A stretch of DNA of 64,000 nucleotides, taken from positions 1,798,001 to 1,862,000 of the forward strand of contig CAWJXK010000008.1 of NCBI GenBank assembly GCA_963846855.1. Reading direction: 5' to 3'. The notes under the pieces were generated by a model. It saw only the letters and a program-made list of their open reading frames with translations, made no database searches and had not been told where the DNA came from. Below are positions 1 through 9,348 of this stretch, piece by piece (the first letter of the stretch is position 1; each line of letters opens with the position of its first letter). Position numbers and translations under genes: made by a program. The DNA is from CAIWHR01 sp963846855 (GTDB taxonomy: Bacteria > Pseudomonadota > Gammaproteobacteria > Burkholderiales > Casimicrobiaceae).

Positions 1-50
1 ATCGGCCGAATTCTTCCGAGGTGAGCTAACCGTGCGCAAGTGCGGGCGAT

Positions 51-1342
51 TCACTGCCGCGGCTCGGCACCGTCACGGCGACTTCCCGTGACAGAATCGC
101 TCGCGAATGCAAAATACAGCCAGGCCAGATCGAAATAGGCAGAACTCAAGAACGCTCCGCTGACGACGTAGCCGAGCAGCCCGATGAGCAACCCGGTCGC
201 ATAAGTCCCAGTCCAAGCGGTATCCGGATTCCTCCGGCCCAAGGCTCGAATGCGCAGAAGCGCCAGGTGGACGGAAATCAGCAACGATATGTAGACGAAG
301 AACGCAACGAAACCGTGTTGACCGAGAACTTGAAAATAGATGCTGTGAGCGGCAGCGCTGTCCTTGTTGGCAGCGATCATGAATTTCTTATACTCGTCCG
401 AGCCAAAATCGAGCCAGTGCCCATCATCGGCCCATTCGAATTCAAACCCGGCGCCTAAGAACGGACGATCCTTGGCGACATTCCAGGCCACGCTCCATGA
501 CTCGAGCCTCTGATTGGCAGACCCGTCGCTCCTCGTAATTCGCAATCGTATCCGCTCGCTGAAATACCCTGTCCGGAAGTAATGCCGACGCAAAAATGGC
601 GCTCACGACAAGCGCCGATCGCAACAACAATCCGCGGCCTCATCTTCAATTGGAGTAATACCAGAGGGATCATGACCGCGAGCCCGAGCCAGGCTCCACG
701 CGAGTAGGTGAAGATCGACGCAATGACACTTAACCCTGCGGTGACATAAAGCAGCTGGCGCAACCAACGCCGATTCTCATCGCGCGCCAACGCCACGAGC
801 ACGGGGATCACCATGTTCAGCGCCAAGCCGAGAAAGGTATTGCCTTCGATGAAACTACCTTCCGGGCCCTGCACTCGTTCGGCGCCGCCATGGAGGATGG
901 ACCAGATTCCACCCTTGAACCCGTAGAAGCCGATGCTCGCCACGACCACAAGCAACAGCATGCGGATTCGGGTCTTTCCATAGATGAACATCGTTGCAAC
1001 GAAGGTCATGAAGATGACCTTGGCGACCTTTTCCCACTGCGGCCATGCGTATGCCGGTGCCCAGGCGTAAAACGTCGTCAATGTGAAATAGGCGAGCAAA
1101 ATAGCCATCAGGATCAGCTCGCGATTCCATGGAATGGGGCGTCGATCCTTGGCGATGACCGCACCCAGCAGTGTTGCACCAGCAATGAGCATGGCGAAAG
1201 GCATGGTGTAAGCAAAGCTCCAGGTAAGCCGATGTGGATTCATCAGGCCGACCCAGTACCACGCGAGGACTCCCAACCATGGTCTCGCTAGGCAAACCGG
1301 GAGCAGCGCAAATACAATCGCCGTCAATACATAATCACGCAT
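51..1342 (-). pseudogene. O-glycosylation ligase-like membrane protein of the exosortase A locus (frameshifted)
   Basis: This gene resembles the Wzy/WaaL-type ligases found in exosortase A loci (the PEP_O_lig family), which are polytopic inner-membrane proteins thought to ligate or polymerise glycan. The N-terminal frame gives hydrophobic segments and the motif SRGAWLGLAV near residue 220. The middle (DRVFQRADTIANYEE) lies in a second frame around 540-615, and the C-terminal third (SANQRLESWSVAW onward, then LLGYVVSGAFLSSAY) lies in a third frame. Joining the three frames restores a protein of about 430 residues, so two indels are needed. The amino acids on both sides of each break still look conserved, which suggests recent decay or base-calling error rather than an old pseudogene. 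It is the most distal gene of the locus. Exact donor and acceptor are unknown. Confidence 0.75.
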
Positions 1343-1665
1343 GATCTTATTCGTTCCTCAAAACAGGAGCGATCAGACTTTGTCGTCCCAAGAGCACGGG
1401 CGCAAACTCAATCGAGGAATCCCCGATCGGTTGTCGGCTTCAGCCCGAATGGGCATTTTAGCTTTCTTACCGGCAATATGCGGAACTACGTCGGAATCGT
1501 CGCAAAGCTTGTATGCCATCGCTACCGCGCCTAATCGTAGCGCACACGCAAGGGCGCGACGAGCGCAACGCGTTTTTTGTTCAGTACAAGACCAAACACG
1601 CGAGAAATTATCTTGGGTTGCGCACAGCGCGCACGATGCGAGAACGTGTGGTTCAACCGCCGCGC
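1343..1665. other. Intergenic stretch between flippase and O-ligase genes
   Basis: I see no convincing gene here. The open frames on either strand are short, lack ribosome-binding sites and have unstructured compositions. The stretch could hold a promoter for the O-ligase gene, but I could not pick out a clear -35/-10 pair. Confidence 0.4.
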
Positions 1666-3126
1666 TCATGCGTGCTTGATGTCGACGCGGTGGGGAGTGT
1701 CGCACTTCGCAACAGTCGTATCAGCTCGCGAGAGCCCCGTCGATTGAAGCCAAGGATCCCAGGACATAGACGCCGCGCCGGTCGCAACGAGCAAACAAAG
1801 TACCGAGAGCGGCGACAGGGATGGCGGCAGCAACCATCGGGTCCCGGCGACGGCCGCATACATTGTCACGGCCGCCATCCCGATGGCGCAAGTGCCCTCC
1901 AGAGATCGACCATCCGCAATCCCAGAGGGGGAAGCGTGCGGCGCATGTTCTCGAAAAAGACCACCGGGGTGATGAATACCCACGCCAGGCTCAACCCCTC
2001 GAGCCCCCATTGAATGCCGACGAAGAACGCTATCGGCATCAGCACCGCCGCCACCAAATCGTTGTAGAGAAGGAGATCCGCCCGACCGATACCCTTCAAT
2101 GCATTCGGAATGAACAAGCTGACCATCCGAATAGGCATCACGAGAGAAAGCACCCCAGCGGAAACGTCGCGGGCGCCCATTTCGGACCGAGGATCACGGA
2201 CACGAACTCCGGAGCGACGCTCGATATCCCCCAAAGCATCGGAAACGACACGAAAGCGAGAACACGCACACCGGTAAGGAGCGCGGAGGTCACTTGCCGC
2301 AAGTCGTGCTGCATGCGGGAGAACGCGGGAAAGCGATCTGGTTGATGATCCCGGAGATGCGCTGAGTTGGAAGCGAAGCGAGGTGCATTGCGACCGAGTA
2401 GAAGCCGACAACTTCCTTTCCGAGCCACTTGCCGGCAATGAAGACGTCGGCTTGCATGAAGATGAACCACAGGAGCAGGGATCCCGTGAGATTCCCGCCG
2501 AAAGTGAGCAGCTGCCGGGTTCCGCGCAAAGAGAAATCTGGCCAATGCCGAAAAGGTGCGATACGGTTCAGCCCGATCGACTTCCCGATCGGGTGGTGAA
2601 GCTCCCCACTACGAGTGACCATACACCCCAGCCGGCAAGGGCGGCGGCGAGGATTGCGACGCTTCCGAAAATGACGCTCCGAAAGTCATTCAGCGACTGT
2701 CGGCGAAATTCCATCCTCCGCTGCAGGAGCGCTGCTGGAACGACCTGGAACGCAGATATCAGGAACAGCGCGGAGAGCACGCGCACCAGCCGTACGAGCC
2801 GGGGCTCACCCATGAATGAGCTGATCAGCGGTGCGCGAGGAAGAGCAGCAGGAACAGCGAAGCATGGACAGCAGGATGAGGCCGAATGCCTTGCGCAGCA
2901 GAGGCGTATCGATTTCGGTCCTCTGGACCACGGCGGATCCCAAGCCGAGCTCGGCAAGTCGATAGAGAAATCCGACAAAGACCATCGCCATCGCCAGGAG
3001 CCCATAATCCGCAGGCGTGAGCAGGCGCACGACGATCAGCGTCACCGCCCAAGTGAAGAACTGGCTGAGCAGCCGGACACCCGCGCTCCAGCGCAGGCCG
3101 GAAATAACCTGATTCTTCAGGTCCAC
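1666..3126 (-). pseudogene. Wzx-type oligosaccharide flippase (multiply frameshifted)
   Basis: Fragments in all three minus frames assemble into a lipopolysaccharide/exopolysaccharide flippase of the MATE-like superfamily. These are multi-helix inner-membrane proteins that flip undecaprenyl-linked oligosaccharides. The likely GTG start at 3126 gives LKNQVISGLRWSAGVRLLSQ, then VVRLLTPADYGLLAMAMVF, a hallmark of the family. Later pieces include VPAALLQRRMEFRR, FIFMQADVFIAGKWLG-like sequence, FVSVILGPKWAPATFPLG and WGLEGLSLAWVFITP. The order and spacing match a full-length protein of about 485 residues, but five frame changes are needed (near 2880, 2620, 2340, 2200 and 1890). The exact C terminus is uncertain. 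It lies between the PaaK-like gene and the O-ligase, as expected in an EPS locus. Confidence 0.75.
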
Positions 3127-3278
3127 GGTCGCGACCGTTGCCTGCGACCAACCTGCGACGGTCTCGGTCGAGCAGAAGAATTGCGGATTCACGCCCCGGA
3201 TCGAGCGCCTGCGATCCACGCCGCGCCGGCGGTCGCGAGCATCGAATCGACGAGCGGCGGGTGAAGCATCGCGAATCA

Positions 3279-4679
3279 TCAGCGGCATCCGGCCAATTCA
3301 TTGGGGGCCATGGCGTCGACATTGCTCACGACGTAGCGAAACTTGCCCGACCGCTCGGCCGGGATTTCGCCGACCTCCTCGATTTCCACCGTCACCGCCT
3401 CGTCCCAGCCGGGCGCGCAGGCCCTCGCCGATCGCGTCGCGCACCGCGGCGGTCAAGGATTGGACCGGAACGACAAGGACGCGCACGCGCTCGCGCGACT
3501 CCTGGACGATCTTGAACGAGGCGATTTCCGGCAGATCGCGCAAGACATAGATCAGCGCCAGCCCGTGCATGACCGTGCCGTCATGGGCGACGACGAAGTC
3601 GGTGCTGCGTCCCTGGATTTCCTTCAGCAGCGGCAAGCCGCGCCCGCAGGGGCACAGTCGCGTCGTCGAGAATGCCGAAGTCGCCGGTACGATAACGGAT
3701 GAATGGGAAATCGCGCGTCGCAAGATGTGTCACGACGATTTCGCCGGATTTGTCCAGTGGGCAGACGCCTCCGTCGGCGGACGACGATCTCGACGATGAT
3801 GTCCTCGGCGCTCACGTGCATGCCATCCTCGGGGCACTCATGCGCGATGAATCCCGCGTCGCGGCCGCCGTAGCCGTTGGCCACGCCGCAACCGAATCCG
3901 TCGTCGCGATCTCGCGACGCTGGTGATCGTAGAGGCGCTCAGACGTCACGAACGCGACAGCGATACCGAGGTCGTCCAGACGCTGCCCGCGACTGCCTGG
4001 CGTGTCGCGCAATGTGGGCAAGCGCGGATGGGTATCCGAAGACCATGCGCGGGCGAATCGCCCGGATGGCGGCCACGAACTCGTCCAGCTTTGCGGCCGA
4101 CATCTCGAAGGCCGGCAGCAGCGCGCGTCCGAAGAATGCGATCACGAATGCCGCGCAGACCGATCCTGCGCGCCGAGCTCGATCGGCGATCCCCAGACGA
4201 CGATCTCGGGATCTCCGATATCGACACCCCACCATCGCGTAGCACGCCACTTGGCCGCGACGTCATGGCTCACACGATCCTTGCCGATGAAGAAGACCAG
4301 TGGCTCGCCGCTTGAGCCGCCGGTGTTGTAGCGCTTGAGCGTCTGCCGCCTCTCGGCCTTCAGCGTCTCAGTATTGGCCCGGATCAGGGCCTTGGTGAGA
4401 AGCGGCAGGCGGCCGCAGATGCCGCGACGGATTCGGACCTGCGGGCTCGAAGCCCGTTCGCGCGAACAGCTCCCGGTAGTACGGGACATGCGCCTGCCGC
4501 TGGACGAGCAACGTCCGCAGGCGTCCGGACGCGTGTCGGCCTCGATCTGCTCGCCGGTCCACCACTGGCTGCGCTCGAGCTCGCGCAGGCGCCGGACGCT
4601 GGTGTGTCCTTTGAGCCGCTCGTGCAGCGGGAAAAAGGTTCCGCGACCAACCGGGTCCAGGCGCTCCCGCGGTGCTCAT
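3279..4679 (-). pseudogene. PaaK/CapK-like adenylate-forming enzyme (multiply frameshifted)
   Basis: The reassembled fragments resemble phenylacetate-CoA ligase/CapK-type members of the ANL superfamily, which activate a carboxylate as an adenylate. Such genes often sit in capsule and EPS loci, where the substrate is usually unknown. Diagnostic pieces are TLKRYNTGGSSGEPL (the AMP-binding P-loop), IRPRMVFGYPSALAHIA, ANGYGGRDAGFIAHECPEDG and the C-terminal LPLLKEIQGRSTDFVV with its lysine-bearing C-domain. The ATG at 4679 overlaps the stop of the upstream glycosyltransferase as ATGA. At least six frame changes are required over about 1.4 kb, yet each fragment stays recognisable. The stop at 3279 follows NVDAMAPNELAGCR. 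A role in modifying the EPS or an acyl substituent is inference from context only. Confidence 0.7.
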
Positions 4680-5824
4680 GGCGTGTCCGGGGCACAACAA
4701 GGCAATCCCATCGCCCGGGCGTACATGCCGAAGAGAAGTGGGCGTACGTGCGACCACGTGTACTGCTCCGCAGTTCCGACACCGGCTCTGCTGAGCGCGG
4801 TGGCGAGCCTGGGTTCCGCAAGGACACGCAGCGCTGCTGCAGCCATCGCACCTGGGTCCCGCGGCGGCACCAGCAGTGCGGTCTTGCCGTTCTCGACCAC
4901 GTGGGGAATACCCCCGACATCCGTGGTCACGATCGCGACGCCGCTGGCCATTGCCTCGAGCAAGGAGATCGGCATATTGTCGACCGTAAAACGACGGATT
5001 GAGCAGAACGTACCGCTTCCCGATCGAGGTCCGGATGCGACCTGCTGTTCGTGGTCGAGACGACCACGTGGATCGGAGGTACCCGCAGATACCCAGGGCC
5101 CGCGCCAACGCTCAACCATAGCCGGGGACCGGATCCTGCAACGGTCAGCGTCGCGTCCGGATGCGATCGCCGCACCTGCGCGAAAGCGCGGAGTGCGGTT
5201 GGAATATCGTAGATGTCCTCGAGGTTTCGAGTGACTATCGCGTGATGCCCCGGCAAGCGTGAAGGATTCGGATGAAACCGTGTCAGGTCGACGATGTTCG
5301 GCACGAATGTCGGCGCCGATGCCGAATCGCCCGAAGACGCCTGCAGAAAGCGCGATGGTATGGCCGACGCCGCAGTGCGCGGCGCACGACGAGTGTGAGC
5401 GCACCGAATGCTGCCTGCCGTCGCGAGGAATGCCTCGGCCATCCCCTCGACGCGATAGTATGACAATGACACGAAGGTCCGCCGCAGCCGCCAGAACGTC
5501 GGCAGGCAGCAAAGTGCCAGAAAAAGCCAAGGCCCAGACCCGGAATTCGCCATGACGTGAAGGACGTCGGCCCGTCCTGCGCAGCGAAAGAGGCGGAACA
5601 GATAGGGGGCGAAGGGCGGATAAGCGAAGGCGAAATCCGGCGCGAACAACCCGCAGATGGCCGACCCATGCCGGCCGATACGGCCGATTGACCTGCACGA
5701 CCTCGACCACGAGTCCCGATTCAGCGAGCAGTCGCGCGAGTTGCAGCGTCTGATTGGCCATGCCTCCCGAGGGTGGCGGCAACGGCCCGACAAGTCCGAC
5801 GGTGATTTGCGGTGCCGTCGTCAC
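4676..5824 (-). pseudogene. Glycosyltransferase family 4-like protein (frameshifted)
   Basis: This is a GT-B-fold retaining glycosyltransferase that would add a nucleotide-activated sugar to the growing repeat unit at the cytoplasmic membrane face. The N terminus (VGLVGPLPPPSGGMANQTL) carries the glycine-rich donor-domain start. The middle (VPNIVDLTRFHPNPS) is the family's linker signature, and the C terminus (ISLLEAMASGVAIVTTDVGG) is the nucleotide-sugar-binding E-x7-E region. The three parts lie in different frames, so at least three indels separate them. The GTG start at 5824 overlaps the stop of the transglutaminase-like gene as GTGA, and the end overlaps the PaaK-like start as ATGA. Sugar specificity cannot be read from the sequence. 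Confidence 0.8.
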
Positions 5825-6798
5825 GCGCCCGCCCTTCCCGGACCGCCGCCCGCCAGCAACTGAACCGCAAGTGCCGCAAGCAGTACCAGCGCGGCGAACG
5901 CGATCCAATGCAAACGGCGACGCAGGGCGAACATTCGTTGCACCCACTTCGCGTTCGCGGGTGTCGCGTAGATGCGAATGTGCGGCTGCGCTCCGACGAC
6001 GTTGGCCGCGAGATGTGCAAGTGAGCGCGAGATCCGGCCCGCCCATCGCACCGCGGGATGAGCGTAGTACGAATCGACGGCATTGCCCCATATCAGGTAC
6101 CACTGGTCGATTCCGCGGCGATAATACTCGACAGCCTTGTGCTCCAGGACGTAGCCGGGCCGCCCCGGACCATTGCGACGCATCAGCGCCGCGCCGCGAC
6201 GCCCGAGCAATGCATCCCGATACTCGAGGGCGCCCAGCGGCTCGCCACTTGCCGCATCGACGACGTGGAAATTGTTGAACACGTCGAGGAGCAGCCAACG
6301 TTTGCGCTGATGATCGAACACCTCGACGATAGTATGACCGTGGCCGCCGAACCCGTCGAACGAGAAGGCCCACTGACGTGCGACCAACCCTGCCGCGTTC
6401 GCAAGGACCAGGAAGACCTTCACGAAATCGGCGCAGTATCCATAGCCATCACGAATCGCGTGATAGGTCGTGAGGGGATCAGCGCGCACCGGTCCCTTGT
6501 CTTTGGCGCGCTCGGTCAGGTGACCTGCGAGCGCCAGTGCCTTGTCCCAGTCTCCGGGAATCGAATCGACGCCGACCGATGCGACGATTTTGCGGATGTC
6601 CTCGCCCGGCGCACGTCGTTCGACGGCGAAGCCCGGCGGGAAATTCGGCGGCGTCCAGGTGAAGTCCTCGTCCCGGCTGGGTTGCAGTCGCAGCGCATTG
6701 CGCAACCGGACCGCCTCGGTCGGGCGTCGCGCCCACCACAGGACAAGCGCCGTCAAGGCCGCCAGTGCGATCACGTTGACGGCAATTCCGGCGGTCAT
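5821..6798 (-). CDS. Membrane-anchored transglutaminase-like protein
   Basis: The 325-residue product has a hydrophobic N-terminal segment (VIALAALTALVLWW) and a second one near the C terminus (LHWIAFAALVLLAALAV), so the central domain is probably tethered at both ends. That domain shows a transglutaminase/cysteine-protease-like triad: Cys in GYGYCADFVKVFL, His in GGHGHTIVEVFD and Asp in WLLLDVFNNFH. The ATG at 6798 was chosen because it gives the membrane anchor directly and lies 4 bases after the corrected dehydrogenase stop; an upstream extension would overlap that gene. It sits among EPS genes. Whether it cross-links matrix protein, acts as a protease, or transfers amine-bearing groups is unknown. 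The frame is intact, unlike its neighbours. Confidence 0.75.
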   Translation of the reverse strand: MTAGIAVNVIALAALTALVLWWARRPTEAVRLRNALRLQPSRDEDFTWTPPNFPPGFAVERRAPGEDIRKIVASVGVDSIPGDWDKALALAGHLTERAKDKGPVRADPLTTYHAIRDGYGYCADFVKVFLVLANAAGLVARQWAFSFDGFGGHGHTIVEVFDHQRKRWLLLDVFNNFHVVDAASGEPLGALEYRDALLGRRGAALMRRNGPGRPGYVLEHKAVEYYRRGIDQWYLIWGNAVDSYYAHPAVRWAGRISRSLAHLAANVVGAQPHIRIYATPANAKWVQRMFALRRRLHWIAFAALVLLAALAVQLLAGGGPGRAGA

Positions 6799-6802
6799 CG
6801 CG

Positions 6803-8120
6803 CTACCAGCATAGCCCCACGCACTGTGCGCGCATTTCCGGGCGGCGCGTAATCCCCACGAGGTCGAACACGACCTGATCGGGGCGAGCATGCTGGTGCA
6901 GCGCCGCGACGGTCGCGGCGTCGTTGAGCCCGACGACCAGCACGTCGGAGGCGGCGATCACCTCGGCAATATCGCGGCGAAGCAAGTTGGCCGATATGCG
7001 GCACATGCTGCTCGATGAACCGGCGATTCGCCCCGAGTAGGTTTGACAGATGCACTTCCGGATCATAGACGAGCAGCGTCATGCCCTTGCCGATGAAATG
7101 TTCCGCCAGGAGCACCAGCGGGCTTTCGCGCAGGTCGTCCGTGCCGACCTTGAACGAAAGCCCGATCATGCCGACCCGGCGCTTCCCCGTGGCCATGACC
7201 TTGGCGATGGCGTGGTCGATGTGACTGCGGTTGGAGGGCATGATGCCGCCGTGCATCGGCAGGTCGACGTCGCGCATCTTGGCGAGATACATCGTCGCCC
7301 GCAGGTCTTTCGGCAGGCACGAGCCGCCGAACGCGAAGCCCGGCTTGAGATAGACCGGCGAGATGTTGAGCTGGCGGTCCTTGCAGACGAGGGACATGAC
7401 CTCGAAGGGGTCGACGCCGAGCGCCTCGCACAGGCGCGCCGTCTCGTTGGCGAACGTGATCTTGAGCGCGTGGAAGTTGTTGCAGCAATACTTCACCATC
7501 TCGGCGGAACGGACCGAGGTGCTGACGAACTCGCAAGGCAGGTGGCCGAAGAGCTCGCGCAGCTTGTCCGCCGGTGCGGGGGCATTCGCACCCACGACCG
7601 TGAACGGCGGCTTGTCATAGTCGCGGATCGACGAGCCCTCGCGCAGGAACTCCGGCTGGAAGCAGACGTGGAAGTCGACGCCCTCCTTCTTGCCGGACTT
7701 GGCCTCGATGATGGGGCGCAGCACGTCCTCGACCGTGCCGGGAACAAGCGTCGATCGAAACACGAACACGTGCGGCTCCGCTTTTTCACGCATCGCGGTC
7801 CCGAGATCCTCGGCAAGGCGGAGCATCGCCGTCTGATCCTGGCTGCCGTTCGGCGCCGATGGCGTTCCCACGCATATGAGCGAAAGCTCCGTCCGCATCA
7901 TGGCGTCGCGCTCGTCCCGGGTCACCGAAACTCTGCCGCTGGCAACCGCGTCGGCCATGAGCTGCACCATTCCCTCCTCGACCACCGGCGTCTTGCCGGC
8001 CGCGATCAGATCGAGCTTGGCCTGATCCACGTCCACGCCGATGACGCGATGCCCGTCGCGCGCGAGGCAGGCAAGCGACACGGCGCCCACGTAGCCCAGA
8101 CCGAAAATGCTGATATCCAT
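6803..8120 (-). pseudogene. algD: GDP-mannose 6-dehydrogenase (AlgD-like), one frameshift near the C terminus
   Basis: The enzyme oxidises GDP-mannose to GDP-mannuronate in two NAD+-dependent steps, supplying an acidic sugar for the exopolysaccharide. The N-terminal Rossmann motif is IFGLGYVGAVSLACLA, and the active-site cysteine lies in FAFGGSCLPKD. The spacing and the sequence FRSTLVPGTVEDVL fit AlgD more closely than the UDP-glucose dehydrogenases. The frame breaks near 6985: after FIEQHVPHIGQL the homologous C terminus (AEVIAASDVLVVGLND, ending CVGLCW) continues in the next frame and stops at 6803. One indel restores about 438 residues, the normal family length. Mannuronate as a component of this polymer is inference. 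Confidence 0.85.
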
Positions 8121-8153
8121 TCGTGTTTCCTTGTTGTTCTTTCGGGTGCCGCC

Positions 8154-9348
8154 CTATCGGGTCTTCCCGGAGAGACAGCGCTCGATGATACCGTCGAGAC
8201 GCTGCATCGATCGCGCCCATCCGTGATGCGAAAGCATTCGCGCACGGCCCGCGACCGCCAGCCGGCTGCGCTCGGCCGCGTCCTCGACGACCCTCAGGAT
8301 TGCGGCTGCGTATTCGTCCGGCGCGGATGCGGCGAGGAAATGCTCGGGCGCCGACGCGTCCACGCCGCCGGCCGCGATCCGGCTCGTGACGACGGGAACG
8401 CCCATGGCCATCGCCTCGAGGATCTTGTTCTGCGTGCCCCTCGCGATATTGAGAGGCGCGACCATCAGCGCGGAGCGGCGGAGGTACGGCCGCACGTCCG
8501 GGACCGACCCGGTGACGGTCACGCCCGCGTATCTTTCCAACCGCCGTACCGCCGGAGACGGGTCGGCACCCACGATGACGAGCTTCAGGCCCGGCCGTCG
8601 AGCCCGCAGGAGCGGCAGCGTCGTTGCGCAGAAGCCGAACATGGCCTCCTGGTTCGGGTAGTAGTCCATGCGGCCGACAAATGCGATCGTATCGGGGTCG
8701 TACGGCTCATCCGACGGGGCGAAGTATTCGTCGTCGACCCCGTTCGGGAACCAATCCGTCGGCACGCCCGTTCCGTAGCTCTCGAGCGTTTCCCACTCGG
8801 CACGCGTCGTTGCCGTGCACATGTCGAAGCGGGACGGCGAGCCGCTTTTCCTCGCGCTCGAGCTTGATTCCTTCGAGCCGATATCCCAGCGAAAGGGGAA
8901 ACGGCTTGTAGCGTGCGTAATCGAGCCACTTCTGCGAATCCAGGTCGCCGAAGTCGAGAATCTTGGGAATGCCCCGCACGCCTTCGACGTACTGAGCGAC
9001 CGAAGAGCAGTGGACAAAGATGAGGTCGAAGTGCCGTGCCGCCAGCATTTCGCGCACGCGCCGTTCGAGGCGCGGAGAATAAAAGAATCCCATCGACGAC
9101 GGCGTGGCCGTCGGCAGCCTGGCGATCATTCGCATCACCTGGATGGGGTTGCGCACCCGTCCCATTTCGTAGGACGCGCAGTATTGCGCCAGCCCTTCTC
9201 CCTCCTTCGCCTCCTGCTCGGATCGCGCAAGCGACGCCACATGAACCTCGTGGTTCGCGGACAGGTGCCGGATCATGTTGAACGGGCGGATCTTTCCGCC
9301 CCGTTTCGGCGGGTACGGAAACCGATGGCAAATGTAGAGTATCTTCAC
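8154..9348 (-). pseudogene. XrtA-associated glycosyltransferase, TIGR03087 (stp1) type, one frameshift
   Basis: The N-terminal frame (ILYICHRFPYPPKRGGKIRP) is characteristic of the glycosyltransferases that accompany exosortase A. The C-terminal frame contains WFPNGVDDEYFAP, DTIAFVGRMDYYPNQEA and QNKILEAMAMGVPVVTS, the nucleotide-sugar-binding region of GT-B enzymes. The two frames must be joined near 8840 by one indel, giving about 398 residues. The start is GTG, overlapping the upstream amidotransferase stop as GTGA. It should act on the cytoplasmic side of the membrane during repeat-unit assembly. Donor and acceptor are not predictable. Confidence 0.85.

Noticed and set aside
7050..8867. 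A 605-codon open frame on the plus strand opposite the AlgD-like and glycosyltransferase genes
   Set aside because: It is the antisense shadow of conserved minus-strand genes in GC-rich DNA, with low-complexity composition and no ribosome-binding site.
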